Source of the DNA: Cyanobium sp. E1_MAG_00006
GTDB lineage: Bacteria; Cyanobacteriota; Cyanobacteriia; PCC-6307; Cyanobiaceae
Length of the DNA: 64,000 bases
Assembly: GCA_027488975.1 (NCBI GenBank)
Contig: JAIYAQ010000012.1
Location: forward strand, 186,001-250,000
Reading direction: 5' to 3'
In this document: piece after piece, positions 8,530 to 19,038 of the stretch
Position numbering within the stretch: the stretch's first letter is position 1
Layout of the letters: every line of letters begins with the position of its first letter
Made by a program: the position numbers and the translations under genes
Notes under the pieces: generated by a model
Told to the model about the DNA's origin: nothing
The model's input: only the letters and a program-made list of their open reading frames with translations
The model's database searches: none

Positions 8530-9804
8530 TCAGCGCCAGCCGAGCAGATAGGGAAGCGCCCGAGGTCCGTAGCGCTCAAAGCGGTAGTCGAACAGCAGGG
8601 CGGAGAGGTCCTCAGCTCCGGCACCCGCCTCGAGACCGGCCAGCAGGCGCCGCAACCGCCCATCGGCCGTGGGGCCATCCAGCCCCAGCCAGGTGCGGCG
8701 GGCCAGGCGGCCGCTCAGGCTCCAGCGCCAACCCAGTCGCCGCCGCAGCCGACGTGGATAGCGGCGCAGGGCCGCAGGCCTGCCCGCCAACGCCTGCAAC
8801 AGCAACGGGGCCAGAACGGCACTGCTGCTGAGGGCATGGCGGATGCCTTCGCCACCCAGCAGGTTGGCCGTGCTCACCGCATCGCCAAGGCCCAGCAGGG
8901 GACCGTTCTGATGGGGTTCGCGCCGGCGGATCGTGCTGCGAATCACGCCGCCATGGCGATCCAGCACCAGCGCCTGGGCCAGATCCAGCCGCTGCAGCAC
9001 GTTCTGGAGCAGCCCATGCAGCGGTGGCTGCGGTCGGCCGGGATCATCCAGCCGGCAGACGCCCACCTTCAGCTGGCCCGGCGCCATCGGGAACACCCAG
9101 CCGTAGCCCTGGGGCACCCAATCCGATCCCAGCAGGAAGCTGAGCCGATCCGCCCAGATCTGCCAGACGGCTTGGTCCACCTGCAGCAGCCATTCCACGC
9201 CGCCGCCACTCACCAGCGGGTCGTCGGCGTGGTCGGGCTCGCCGAGCAACGCCCGCTGCTGGCCGGTGGCATCCACCAGCCAGCGGCTGCGGATCCAGCG
9301 TTGCGCACCAGCTGGCCCCCGCAGCAGCGTGCGGGCCTGCGCGCCATCGGGCTGCCACTCCACTGCACGCCAGCCCAGCCGCAACTCGGCCCCAGCGGCC
9401 TCCGCCCGCTCCGCCAGGCAGTGGCGCAGGGCGCCGAAATCGAGAACCGCTCCGAGTGGCGGCACACTCTCCTCGGCCGCCGCGGTGCCGGCAGCGTTGG
9501 CCGCAGGCGTCGCTGATGTCCAGCTGCGCCGGTCTGAGCCCGGCCCCAATAGGGTCCAGCTCGACCAGCGGGCCGCCACCACCGCATCCGGAAGGGCGTG
9601 CTCCTGAACCGCCGCCCAGGGGAGCGCGGCACTGCTGAAGGCGGCCTGGCGGAGATCCACCAGGCTGTCCACCAGCAGCACTGAGGCACCGGCCTGAGCC
9701 AGCCGCCGCGCCAGATCGGCACCAGCAGGGCCGGCGCCGGCGATCAACACATCGCAGCTGTCCTCGCCCGGAGTGGCCAGCAGCTCTCCTCCGGGATCAG
9801 ACAC
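8530..9804 (-). CDS. NAD(P)/FAD-dependent oxidoreductase (lycopene cyclase / geranylgeranyl reductase superfamily)
   Basis: [30 protein letters not shown] (Rossmann GxGxxG); [53 protein letters not shown]. Confidence 0.8.
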   Translation of the reverse strand: MSDPGGELLATPGEDSCDVLIAGAGPAGADLARRLAQAGASVLLVDSLVDLRQAAFSSAALPWAAVQEHALPDAVVAARWSSWTLLGPGSDRRSWTSATPAANAAGTAAAEESVPPLGAVLDFGALRHCLAERAEAAGAELRLGWRAVEWQPDGAQARTLLRGPAGAQRWIRSRWLVDATGQQRALLGEPDHADDPLVSGGGVEWLLQVDQAVWQIWADRLSFLLGSDWVPQGYGWVFPMAPGQLKVGVCRLDDPGRPQPPLHGLLQNVLQRLDLAQALVLDRHGGVIRSTIRRREPHQNGPLLGLGDAVSTANLLGGEGIRHALSSSAVLAPLLLQALAGRPAALRRYPRRLRRRLGWRWSLSGRLARRTWLGLDGPTADGRLRRLLAGLEAGAGAEDLSALLFDYRFERYGPRALPYLLGWR

Positions 9805-11704
9805 CCACCGGCTGACGCCGCAGGGCGCTGAAGCGCTGGAGGATTCCGTCCGCCATCTGCGGCGGCGTCAGCCCGAGGCTCTGCTTGCTTTGCTCCGGGC
9901 TGGCGTGATCCACCAGCACATCGGGAATACCGATGCGGTGCACCGGCACGAGCACGTCGTGGTCGTTGAGGGTTTCCACCACCGCAGCGCCGAAACCTCC
10001 GGCCAGGCAGCCCTCCTCCATGGTCACCACCCGACCGATGCGCTGGGCCATCGGCAGGATCAGCGCCTGATCCAGCGGGCGCAGGAAGCGCGCATTGATC
10101 ACAGCGGCACGAACCCCCTGCTCCTGAAGCAGGCCGGCAGTGGCCATCGCCGGCGCCACCATCGCGCCGTAGGCCACGATCAGCAGATCGTCGCCGTCGG
10201 CCAGCAGCTCGCCGCGACCGATCTCCAGGGGCTCCCAGCCCTCCTCCATCAGCGGCACGCCTTCACCCTCGCCCCGGGGAATGCGCAAGGCGGTGGGTCC
10301 GCTGTGCTGCAGACAGGTGATCAGCATCCGCTGCAGTTCACCCTCATCCTTCGGTGCCATCACCGTGAAGTTGGGCACGCAGCGCAGGTAGCTGATGTCG
10401 TACTGGCCTTGGTGGGTGGGGCCATCGGCGCCGACGATGCCGGCCCGGTCCATCACGAAGGTGACGGGCAGGTTCTGGATGCCCACGTCGTGAATCAGCT
10501 GGTCGTAGGCACGCTGCAGGAAGGTGCTGTAGATGGCGCACACCGGCCGCAGGCCCTCGCAGGCCATGCCGGCGGCCATGGTCACTGCATGCTGCTCGGC
10601 GATGCCCACATCGAAATACTGATGCGGCCGTGCCTTCTCCAGCAGATCAAGGCCCGTGCCGGTGGCCATGGCCGCAGTGATGCCCACCACGCGCGGATTC
10701 TGCTCGCAGATCTTGATCAGCGTCTGGCCGAACACCTTGCTGTAGCTGGGCGGCTTGGGTTTGCTCGAGGGATACGCCTTGCCGGTGGCCAGATCGAAGG
10801 CGCTCTGGGCGTGGTAGCCCACCTGGTCCTCCTCGGCATAGGCATAGCCCTTGCCCTTGGTGGTGGCCACGTGCACCAGCACCGGCCCCTCGTGCTCATG
10901 GGCCTGCTGGAACACCTTGATCATCTCGGCCATGTCGTGGCCATCGACGGGGCCCATGTAAGTGAACCCCAGCTCCTCGAACACGGCGCCCAGCTTGGGC
11001 ACCGCCAGGCGCTTCATGCTCTCCTTGAGGTTCTTCAGCTCGGTGGGCAGCTCACCGTGCATGAACGGCAGGTGCTTGATGGCCTCCTCGGCGTTGTCCT
11101 GCAGGAACTGCAGCGGCTTGCTGTGCCGCATGCGGTTCAGGTGCGTGCTCAGGGCACCCACCGGCGGGCTGATCGACATGTCGTTGTCGTTCAGAACCAC
11201 CAGCAGCCGGGTTTTCGGCAGGTGGCCGGCATGGTTGATGGCCTCCAGAGCCATGCCACCGGTGAGGGATCCATCGCCGATCACGGCGACGCACTTGAAG
11301 TCTTCACCGCGCTGATCCCGGGCCAGGGCCATGCCCAGGGCTGCCGAGATGGAGGTGCTGGCGTGGCCGGCACCGAAATGATCGAAGCGGCTCTCGCTGC
11401 GCTTGAGATAGCCAGCCACGCCATCCTTCTGGCGCAGTGTGCCGAAATCGTTGTACCGGCCGGTGATCAGCTTGTGGGGGTAAGCCTGATGGCCCACATC
11501 CCACACCACCCGGTCATGGTCGAGATCGAGGGTTTGATAGAGGGCCAGGGTGAGTTCCACCACCCCAAGCCCCGGACCCAGATGGCCGCCGCTGGTGCTC
11601 ACCACCTCCAGATGGCGTTCGCGGATCTGACGGGCGACGTCCTGCAGCTCGGCGACGCTCAGCCCGTGCAGCTGATTCGGATGCGTCAGCTCGCTGAGAT
11701 GCAT
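9797..11704 (-). CDS. dxs: 1-deoxy-D-xylulose-5-phosphate synthase
   Basis: [92 protein letters not shown]. Confidence 0.97.
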   Translation of the reverse strand: MHLSELTHPNQLHGLSVAELQDVARQIRERHLEVVSTSGGHLGPGLGVVELTLALYQTLDLDHDRVVWDVGHQAYPHKLITGRYNDFGTLRQKDGVAGYLKRSESRFDHFGAGHASTSISAALGMALARDQRGEDFKCVAVIGDGSLTGGMALEAINHAGHLPKTRLLVVLNDNDMSISPPVGALSTHLNRMRHSKPLQFLQDNAEEAIKHLPFMHGELPTELKNLKESMKRLAVPKLGAVFEELGFTYMGPVDGHDMAEMIKVFQQAHEHEGPVLVHVATTKGKGYAYAEEDQVGYHAQSAFDLATGKAYPSSKPKPPSYSKVFGQTLIKICEQNPRVVGITAAMATGTGLDLLEKARPHQYFDVGIAEQHAVTMAAGMACEGLRPVCAIYSTFLQRAYDQLIHDVGIQNLPVTFVMDRAGIVGADGPTHQGQYDISYLRCVPNFTVMAPKDEGELQRMLITCLQHSGPTALRIPRGEGEGVPLMEEGWEPLEIGRGELLADGDDLLIVAYGAMVAPAMATAGLLQEQGVRAAVINARFLRPLDQALILPMAQRIGRVVTMEEGCLAGGFGAAVVETLNDHDVLVPVHRIGIPDVLVDHASPEQSKQSLGLTPPQMADGILQRFSALRRQPVGV

Positions 11705-11820
11705 GCCACGGGCCTTCAGTGGGAATCAGCCTACGTGTCTCACCTGAGCCGTTGGCGTCGGATCACACCGTCTGCGGCGGGTCGTCATGAGCCGGCCACC
11801 GGGCTTGGCACACTGAGGCC

Positions 11821-13461
11821 ATGACAGAGGCGATGCGCGATTCAGGCGGCGACAGCCAGGCGGGAGCCGGGGCGCGGCAGGCCGCTGCCACCACCGAGGA
11901 CCCCTGCTCGGACATGCTCCAGCGGATCCTGCGGGCTCGCGTGTACGACGTGGCGGTCGAATCGCCCCTCGATCCCGCCCCCAACCTCTCCCGCCGCCTG
12001 GGCAACACCGTGCTGCTCAAGCGGGAAGACCTGCAGCCGGTGTTCAGCTTCAAGCTGCGCGGCGCTTACAACAAGATGGCCGGCCTGACGCCGGCGGAGC
12101 TGGAACGCGGCGTGATCGCCGCCAGCGCCGGCAACCACGCCCAGGGCGTGGCCCTCAGCGCCCAGACGCTGGGCTGCCGCGCCGTGATCGTGATGCCGGT
12201 CACCACACCGGAGATGAAGGTGCGGGCTGTCGCTGCCCGCGGCGCCGAGGTGGTACTGCACGGCGACACCTACGACGCCGCCTGCGCCGAAGCCTGGCGA
12301 CTGGCCGAGGAGCGCGGCCTCACCTTCATCCATCCGTTCGACGATCCTGAGGTGATCGCCGGCCAGGGAACCATCGCCCTGGAGATCCTGCGCCAGTGCT
12401 CCTCGCCCCCCGATGCCATCTACGTGGCGGTGGGTGGTGGCGGCCTGATCGCCGGCATCGCCACCTACGTGAAATCCCTCTGGCCCCAGGTAGAGGTGAT
12501 CGGCGTGGAGCCAGAGGATGCCGATGCCATGACCCGCTCCCTCGCCCAGGGCGAACGGGTGATGCTGGAGCAGGTGGGCCTGTTCGCCGATGGCGTGGCC
12601 GTGCGGCAGGTGGGGGAGCGCACCTTCGCCCTGGCCCGCCGGCATGTGGACGCGATGGTGACCGTGAACACCGACGCCATCTGCGCAGCGATCAAGGACG
12701 TGTTCGAGGACACCCGTTCGATCCTTGAACCCGCCGGGGCCCTGGCAGTGGCCGGCATGAAGGCGGATGTGGCCAGACGCGGCCTCAAGGGCCGCACCCT
12801 GGTGGCGGTGGCCTGCGGGGCCAACATGAACTTCGATCGGCTGCGCTTCGTGGCCGAGCGCACCGAGATCAGCGAAGACCGCGAAGCGATGCTGGCGGTG
12901 GAGATTCCCGAGCAGCCCGGCAGCCTGCGCCAGTTCTGCAACCTGCTCGGCAGCCGCAACCTCACCGAGTTCAGCTACCGCCTGGCGGATCCCGGCCGCG
13001 CCCACATCTTCGTGGGGGTGCAAACGAGCGGCAGCAGCGATGAGCAGAACCTGATCCACGATGTGCAGGGCGCCGGCTTCCCCTGCCTCGACCTCTCCAA
13101 CGACGAGCTGGCCAAGCTGCACCTGCGCCACATGGTGGGCGGCCGGATGCCGTCCAGCGCCGGCGAGGCCGCTGGCCACGGCCGCGAGCTGCTCTATCGC
13201 TTCGAGTTTCCGGAGCGGCCGGGGGCGCTGATGCGCTTCCTCACCAGCCTGCATCCCGACTGGAACATCAGCATGTTCCACTACCGCAACCACGGCGCCG
13301 ACGTGGGCCGCATCGTGGTGGGGGTGCAGGTGCCGCCCGCCGAGATGCCCGCCTGGCAGACCTTCCTCGACGGCCTCGGCTATAGCTACGTGGACGAGAC
13401 CGGCAACCCTGCCTACCGCCTCTTCCTGGGCGAGCTGGCCGGGGGCGTTGAGGTTGGGTAA
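11821..13461 (+). CDS. ilvA: Threonine ammonia-lyase, biosynthetic
   Basis: KREDLQPVFSFKLRGAYNKMAGL PLP motif; AASAGNHAQGVALSAQ; VGGGGLIAGIATYVK; two C-terminal ACT-like domains. Confidence 0.96.
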   Translation: MTEAMRDSGGDSQAGAGARQAAATTEDPCSDMLQRILRARVYDVAVESPLDPAPNLSRRLGNTVLLKREDLQPVFSFKLRGAYNKMAGLTPAELERGVIAASAGNHAQGVALSAQTLGCRAVIVMPVTTPEMKVRAVAARGAEVVLHGDTYDAACAEAWRLAEERGLTFIHPFDDPEVIAGQGTIALEILRQCSSPPDAIYVAVGGGGLIAGIATYVKSLWPQVEVIGVEPEDADAMTRSLAQGERVMLEQVGLFADGVAVRQVGERTFALARRHVDAMVTVNTDAICAAIKDVFEDTRSILEPAGALAVAGMKADVARRGLKGRTLVAVACGANMNFDRLRFVAERTEISEDREAMLAVEIPEQPGSLRQFCNLLGSRNLTEFSYRLADPGRAHIFVGVQTSGSSDEQNLIHDVQGAGFPCLDLSNDELAKLHLRHMVGGRMPSSAGEAAGHGRELLYRFEFPERPGALMRFLTSLHPDWNISMFHYRNHGADVGRIVVGVQVPPAEMPAWQTFLDGLGYSYVDETGNPAYRLFLGELAGGVEVG

Positions 13462-14119
13462 CTTGCGCGAACCGCAGGTGGCGCCGGTGGATTCCAACCC
13501 CGAGGGCCTCACGCCCGCTTCCAGCGAACCCGCCGCGTCAGTGGCCGCACCCGGGCTGGAGTTGCTCTCCCTGCCGGCGCGGATCGAGGCGATCCTCTAC
13601 CTCAAGGGCAAGCCCCTCAGCCTGGGTGATCTGGCCGAGATCGCCGGCATCAACCGCGATGAGGCCGAGATGGGGCTGATCACGCTGATGGCCGACTACG
13701 CCCACCGCGACACGGCCCTGGAGATCCGCCAGGAGGGCCAGCGCTACAGCCTGCAGCTGCGCGATGGCCTGGGTGGGCTCGTGCAGAACCTGCTGCCGGT
13801 GGACCTCTCCACCGCCGCCCTGCGCACCCTGGCCACCATCGCCTTGAAGAAGCGCATCCTGCAGTCGGATCTGGTGGAGTTGCGCGGCTCCGGCGCCTAC
13901 GACCACATCAAGGAGCTGCTGGCCCAGAACTTCATCGAGCGCAAACGCCAGAGCGAAGGCCGTTCCTACTGGCTGACGCTGAGCGAGAAGTTCCACCGCA
14001 CCTTCGCCATCCGCACCGACGATCTGGTCGCCCGCAGCCGCACAGGCCGCCGTGAGGAGCCAGCCCCGGAGATCGCCCCGGCGGAGCCCCTCAGTAATGC
14101 CGACTGGGAAGCCGCCTGA
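13448..14119 (+). CDS. scpB: SMC-Scp complex subunit ScpB
   Basis: RIEAILYLKGKPLSLGDLAEIAGINRDEAE...ALRTLATIALKKRILQSDLVELRGSGAYDHIKELLAQNFI; start codon uncertain. Confidence 0.88.
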   Translation: MRLGNLREPQVAPVDSNPEGLTPASSEPAASVAAPGLELLSLPARIEAILYLKGKPLSLGDLAEIAGINRDEAEMGLITLMADYAHRDTALEIRQEGQRYSLQLRDGLGGLVQNLLPVDLSTAALRTLATIALKKRILQSDLVELRGSGAYDHIKELLAQNFIERKRQSEGRSYWLTLSEKFHRTFAIRTDDLVARSRTGRREEPAPEIAPAEPLSNADWEAA

Positions 14120-14172
14120 GCTGCATCTGAATACGGCATCTGAATACAGTCAGCCCAGACACGCACAGCCCC

Positions 14173-14463
14173 ATGGCCCCCATCCTCGGCGACCTGATCG
14201 GGGTTCTGATCCAGACCCTCTCGATCTACACCCTGGTTCTGCTGGTGCGGGTGCTGCTCACCTGGTTCCCGAATCTGGACTGGAGCAACCCGGTGCTCTC
14301 AAGCGTCAGCGCCATCACCGACCCGTACCTGAACATCTTCCGGGGCCTGATCCCGCCCATCGGCGGATTGGATCTCTCGGCGATCGTGGCGTTCCTGGCC
14401 CTGCAACTGGTGCAGACCCTGCTGGAGCAGAGCCGCGTGCTCTTCTACCCGTCGCTCTACTGA
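14173..14463 (+). CDS. YggT family membrane protein
   Basis: LIQTLSIYTLVLLVRVLLTWFPNLDWSNPVLSSVSAITDPYLNIFRGLIPPIGGLDLSAIVAFLALQ. Confidence 0.9.
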   Translation: MAPILGDLIGVLIQTLSIYTLVLLVRVLLTWFPNLDWSNPVLSSVSAITDPYLNIFRGLIPPIGGLDLSAIVAFLALQLVQTLLEQSRVLFYPSLY

Positions 14464-14522
14464 GGCCAGCGACTGAGGCCATCTACTGAGGCCAGCACGT
14501 CAGGCTGACCAGCCGAAGCCGC

Positions 14523-15020
14523 TCAGCCGCCAGCCACCGCCTGCTCCAGCGGCAGCAGATCATCAAACTCACCGGCGCGGGTACGTACCGGTGCGCTGAA
14601 ACCGCGTGCCTTGACGTTGGCGAACGTGAAGGGGCCGGGTGTGCCGGCGGGCACCGCCAGGCGCAGGGCAAAGCTGGAGTCACCGGGCGGCACATCACCG
14701 ATCGAACCCACCCGCGAGCGGTTCTGCAGCACCGGTTCACCGCTGGCATCGAGGATCTGGGCGAATACATCGGTGTCGACCACCGGCTTGCGGCCGGGGT
14801 TGCTCACCATGCCGCGCAGCACGTAGCAGCTGGCACCGCTGGGGCGGCGCAGCTGCGGCTGGGAGCCGATGTCCTCCGAGGGGCAGGGATCCAGGCTCAC
14901 CTGGCTCACGCTCAGGCCCGCAGCCAGGGCGGGCGGCACGCCCGGCCCCAGCAGGCTGAACAGGCTCAGCAGGCAGAGCGCGAGGGCCAACAGCGGCTGG
15001 GCCGGGAAACGTCGGATCAC
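14523..15020 (-). CDS. Hypothetical exported protein
   Basis: Signal peptide PLLALALCLLSLFSLLGPGVPPALAAG; beta-rich domain CYVLRGMVSNPGRKPVVDTDVFAQILDASGEPV, resembling FxLYD. Confidence 0.6.
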   Translation of the reverse strand: MIRRFPAQPLLALALCLLSLFSLLGPGVPPALAAGLSVSQVSLDPCPSEDIGSQPQLRRPSGASCYVLRGMVSNPGRKPVVDTDVFAQILDASGEPVLQNRSRVGSIGDVPPGDSSFALRLAVPAGTPGPFTFANVKARGFSAPVRTRAGEFDDLLPLEQAVAGG

Positions 15021-15056
15021 GGAACGCGCAGGCGGTGGGCAGTTGCCCCATCCTGC

Positions 15057-15386
15057 TCAGCGCAGATCGCCGCTGCCGCCGATCACATTGCGCTCGGCGC
15101 GGCTGGCCAGCTTCGCCAGGTTGGCCTCGCCGATCTCCGCCAGGCTGAAGCCAAGCTCGCTGGCCAGCTGGGCCACGTACCAGAGCACATCGCCCAGTTC
15201 CAGCTTGAGGGCCTCGCGCACCTCGGGAGAGAAGCTGCCGCCGTGATCGCGCAGCACTTTCTTCACCTTGTCGGCCACTTCGCCGGCTTCGCCGCATAGG
15301 CCCAGGGTGGGATAGATGGGGTTGGCGCCCACGTCGGGGTAGCGGGCCGTGCGCCTGGCCCCTTGCTGATACGCGTTGAGATCCAT
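15057..15386 (-). CDS. MazG-like nucleoside triphosphate pyrophosphohydrolase
   Basis: MDLNAYQQGARRTARYPDVGANPIYPTLGLCGEAGEVADKVKKVLRD...LELGDVLWYVAQLASELG; start at ATG 15386 inside the much longer antisense ORF. Confidence 0.88.
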   Translation of the reverse strand: MDLNAYQQGARRTARYPDVGANPIYPTLGLCGEAGEVADKVKKVLRDHGGSFSPEVREALKLELGDVLWYVAQLASELGFSLAEIGEANLAKLASRAERNVIGGSGDLR

Positions 15387-15446
15387 TGGCGCCACAGGGC
15401 TGGAGGGCCCAAATGATAGTGTCGGCCTACCGTCTGGCCCTGCCGA

Positions 15447-17231
15447 ATGGCCCTGCCCGATCTCACGCGTCGCACCAAGATCGTGGCCACCATCGGCCCC
15501 GCCACCGAATCTCCAGAGCAGCTGCGCCGCCTGATTGAGGCCGGTGCCACCACATTCCGTCTCAACTTCTCCCACGGCGACCACAGCGAACACGCCGCCC
15601 GCATCGCCACCATCCGCCAGGTGGGCCACGAGCTGGGCATCCACGTCGGCATCCTGCAGGACCTGCAGGGCCCGAAGATCCGACTCGGCCGATTCAAGGA
15701 CGGCCCCATCACCGTGGCCAAGGGCGATCGCTTCACGCTCACCTCCCGGGCTGTGGCCTGCACCCAGGAGATCGCCACCGTCACCTACGACAAGCTGGCC
15801 GATGAGGTGATGGCCGGCAGCCGGATCCTGCTGGACGACGGCCGCGTGGAAATGGTGGTCGACAATGTCGATAAGCCTGAGCAGACCCTCTATTGCACCG
15901 TCACCGTGGGTGGCGTGCTCTCCAACAACAAGGGCGTCAACTTCCCGGACGTTCAACTCTCGATCCGCGCCCTCACCGACAAGGACCGCACCGATCTGGC
16001 CTTCGGTCTGCAGCAGGGGGTCGACTGGGTGGCACTCAGCTTCGTGCGCAACCCCTCCGACATGCTGGAGATCAAGGAGCTGATCGCCAGCCACGGCCAC
16101 AGCACGCCGGTGGTGGCCAAGATCGAGAAGTTCGAGGCGATCGATCAGATCGACGCGATCCTGCCGCTCTGCGACGGCGTGATGGTGGCCCGCGGCGACC
16201 TCGGCGTCGAGATGCCCGCCGAGGAGGTGCCGCTGCTGCAGAAGGAGCTGATCCGCAAGTGCAACGCCCTTGGCATCCCGGTGATCACCGCCACCCAGAT
16301 GCTCGATTCGATGGTGAGCTGCCCGCGGCCCACCCGCGCTGAGGTGAGCGATGTGGCCAACGCCATCCTCGATGGCACCGACGCCGTGATGCTGTCCAAC
16401 GAAAGCGCCGTGGGCGACTTCCCGGTGGAAGCGGTAGCAACGATGACCCAGATCGCCCGCCGCATCGAGCGCGACTACCCCCGCCGCGGCGACGAAAGCC
16501 AGCTGGCCTCCACGATCCCCAACGCCATCAGCCAGGCGGTGAGCTCGATCGCCCGCCAGCTGGAAGCCTCGGCGATCCTCACCCTGACCAAAGGCGGCGC
16601 CACAGCCCGCAACGTCAGCAAGTTCCGCCCGAGCACACCGATCCTCGCGATCACCAGCGAGGTGTCTGTGGCACGCCGGCTGCAGCTGTGCTGGGGCGTC
16701 AGCCCGTTGCTGATCGAGGAGCAGACCTCCTCCACCAGCACCTTCAGCATGGCCATGGGCATGGCCCGCGAGATGGGCGTTCTCAGCGACGGCGACCTGG
16801 TTGTTCAGACAGCCGGCACCCTGGCGGGCGTGAGCGGCTCCACCGACTTCATCAAGGTGGGCATCGTCTCGGCTGTGCTCTCCAGAGGCCTCGGCATCGG
16901 CACTGGCTCGGTGAGCGGTCGCGTGCGCCTGGTGGAGAGCCCTGAGGCTGCTGCCTCGATCCAGACCGGCGAGATCCTGGTGGTGCGTGAAACCACGGCC
17001 GACTACGTGGAAGCGCTGCGCAGGGCCAAGGGCGTGATCGCCGAACAGGGCGGCAGCGAGAGCCACGCCGCCGTGATCGCCCAGCAAACCGGAATCCCGG
17101 CGATCGTGGGCGTGGCCAATGCGATCGAGAGCCTGCGCCAGGGCGAGATCGTCACCCTCGACCTGCTGCGCGGTGAGGTGCACCGCGGCGCCCGCAGCCA
17201 CAACACCGACAAGCACGGCGCCATCGTCTAG
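15447..17231 (+). CDS. pyk: Pyruvate kinase
   Basis: RRTKIVATIGPATESPEQLRRLIEAGATTFRLNFSHG; VMVARGDLGVEMPAEEVPLLQKELIRKCN; C-terminal PEP-utiliser-like GGSESHAAVIAQQTGIPAIVG. Confidence 0.97.
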   Translation: MALPDLTRRTKIVATIGPATESPEQLRRLIEAGATTFRLNFSHGDHSEHAARIATIRQVGHELGIHVGILQDLQGPKIRLGRFKDGPITVAKGDRFTLTSRAVACTQEIATVTYDKLADEVMAGSRILLDDGRVEMVVDNVDKPEQTLYCTVTVGGVLSNNKGVNFPDVQLSIRALTDKDRTDLAFGLQQGVDWVALSFVRNPSDMLEIKELIASHGHSTPVVAKIEKFEAIDQIDAILPLCDGVMVARGDLGVEMPAEEVPLLQKELIRKCNALGIPVITATQMLDSMVSCPRPTRAEVSDVANAILDGTDAVMLSNESAVGDFPVEAVATMTQIARRIERDYPRRGDESQLASTIPNAISQAVSSIARQLEASAILTLTKGGATARNVSKFRPSTPILAITSEVSVARRLQLCWGVSPLLIEEQTSSTSTFSMAMGMAREMGVLSDGDLVVQTAGTLAGVSGSTDFIKVGIVSAVLSRGLGIGTGSVSGRVRLVESPEAAASIQTGEILVVRETTADYVEALRRAKGVIAEQGGSESHAAVIAQQTGIPAIVGVANAIESLRQGEIVTLDLLRGEVHRGARSHNTDKHGAIV

Positions 17232-17257
17232 TCAGACCTTCAACGTCCGGAACCTCA

Positions 17258-18487
17258 ATGGCCGCGAAGCTGCCCCTGCGTGAAACCGTGGGGATGGCCC
17301 TGAACACCCTGCGGGCCAACCGGCTGCGCTCGCTGCTCACGATGCTCGGCATCGTGATCGGCAACGCCTCGGTGATCACCCTGGTGGGCGTGGGCAAAGG
17401 TGCCCAGAACCTGGCGGAGGGGCAGCTCAACACCCTCGGCGCCAACGTGCTGTTCGTGGTGCCCGGCAACAACGACAGTCGCCGCCAGGGCATCGACTTT
17501 CCCAAGACCCTGGTGCTTGAGGACGCCGAGGCGATCGCCGAACAGGTGCCCTCAGTGAAGCGGGTGGTGCCCCAGATCACTCTCAGCGCCGTGTTGCAGT
17601 CCGGTTCCAGGAGTTCCAGCAGCAGCGTGTCGGGCATCACGCCCGACTTCATCAGCGTGCGTCGCTTCGACGTGGCCCAGGGGCGCTTCATCGACCGCCG
17701 CGATCTGGACGGAGCACGGAACGTGGTGGTGATCGGCCCCGATCTGCGCGAAAAACTGTTGCCGGCGGGCTCGGCCATCGGCCGCAGCCTGCGCATCCGC
17801 GACCAGAGCTTTGAGGTGATCGGCGTGATGGCGTCCAAGGGCGCCGTGTTCGGCCAGAACCAGGATGAAGCGGCCTACATCCCGCTGAGCACGATGGTGA
17901 GCAAGCTCTCCGGACGCGATCCCACCTACGGGGTGAGCCTGAACTTCATCAGCGTGGAAGCGAAGGATGAGGCCAGCACCGGCGCTGCCAAGTTCCAGAT
18001 CACGAACCTTTTGCGCCAGCGCCACAACATCCTGCGCGAGGACGACTTCGCCGTGCGCTCCCAGAAGGATGCCCTCTCGATCGTGGGCACGATCACCGGC
18101 GGACTGACTCTGATGCTGGCGGCGATCGGAGCCATCTCCCTGCTGGTGGGTGGGATCGGGATCATGAACATCATGCTGGTGTCGGTGAGTGAGCGCACCA
18201 GCGAGATCGGCCTGCGCAAGGCGATCGGCGCCCGCAGCAGCGATGTTCTGAGCCAGTTCCTGGTGGAGGCCCTCGTGCTCTCCAGCCTCGGCGGCGTGAT
18301 CGGCAGCGCCCTCGGCATCTCCGCCGTGGCGGCGGTGGCGGCGTTCACACCCCTACCGGCCTCGATCGCCGCCGCCAACGTGCTGATCACGGTGGGGCTC
18401 TCTGGCTCGATCGGCCTGATCTTCGGGGTGCTGCCGGCCCGACGCGCCTCCCGCCTCGATCCGATCACAGCCCTGCGCAGCCTCTGA
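17258..18487 (+). CDS. MacB-like ABC transporter permease (FtsX fold)
   Basis: TLRANRLRSLLTMLGIVIGNASVITLVGVGKGAQ; GGIGIMNIMLVSVSERTSEIGLRKAIGA; PARRASRLDPITALR. Confidence 0.92.
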   Translation: MAAKLPLRETVGMALNTLRANRLRSLLTMLGIVIGNASVITLVGVGKGAQNLAEGQLNTLGANVLFVVPGNNDSRRQGIDFPKTLVLEDAEAIAEQVPSVKRVVPQITLSAVLQSGSRSSSSSVSGITPDFISVRRFDVAQGRFIDRRDLDGARNVVVIGPDLREKLLPAGSAIGRSLRIRDQSFEVIGVMASKGAVFGQNQDEAAYIPLSTMVSKLSGRDPTYGVSLNFISVEAKDEASTGAAKFQITNLLRQRHNILREDDFAVRSQKDALSIVGTITGGLTLMLAAIGAISLLVGGIGIMNIMLVSVSERTSEIGLRKAIGARSSDVLSQFLVEALVLSSLGGVIGSALGISAVAAVAAFTPLPASIAAANVLITVGLSGSIGLIFGVLPARRASRLDPITALRSL

Positions 18488-18602
18488 AGCCCGCAGGGAT
18501 TCGGTCCGGCGCGGCACAGTTCCGGCCGTCAACAGCACAGAAGCGGTGCCTAGCTCAGGAAGAAAACCTTAAAACCCGGGATTCACCCCAAAAGCGTGTC
18601 GG

Positions 18603-18965
18603 ATGCCACCAATGCCTGACCGCAGGGATGGGTTCATGGTGGATCCTTCACACCCGGCGACACCCTTGGCGCAGCTTTCTTGCGGCTACCGCAACAACAG
18701 CGATCGCATGGTGATCGTGCGTTGCATCGGCCCTGAGGAGTTCTTCCTCGAGCGGGTGGTGTTTCCCTTCGAGCTGCTCAGCTTCCTGGCGCCGCCAAAT
18801 TCCGTGTTGGAGATCTGGACCCACGGCCTCGGCGGTCCTGAGCTGGTGGAGAGCCTGGAGGTCGCCAACCTGCAGGTGGAGTCGCCCGAGGAGGCGAACC
18901 ATCTCAGCCTCGCGCCGGAGCCGGAAGCCCGCCTGGCAGAACTCGACTGGCAGGAAGCGGTCTGA
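18603..18965 (+). CDS. DUF1830 domain-containing protein
   Basis: [51 protein letters not shown]. Confidence 0.88.
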   Translation: MPPMPDRRDGFMVDPSHPATPLAQLSCGYRNNSDRMVIVRCIGPEEFFLERVVFPFELLSFLAPPNSVLEIWTHGLGGPELVESLEVANLQVESPEEANHLSLAPEPEARLAELDWQEAV

Positions 18966-19038
18966 TTCGTGCCGCTGGCGCGACAGACAGGATGAGGGCC
19001 GCTTTACACTTGTTAAACAACCGGCATTTCTGGCAGCC

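Noticed and set aside
9773-11824. 683-aa + strand ORF opposite dxs
   Set aside because: His/Gln/Gly-rich translation with no domain; it is the antisense of a clear dxs gene in GC-rich DNA.
11842-13512. 556-aa minus ORF opposite ilvA
   Set aside because: Antisense shadow of ilvA with low-complexity composition.
15057-17216. 719-aa minus ORF that runs from pyk antisense into the MazG-like gene
   Set aside because: Only the last 109 aa from ATG 15386 look coding; the rest is the antisense shadow of pyk.
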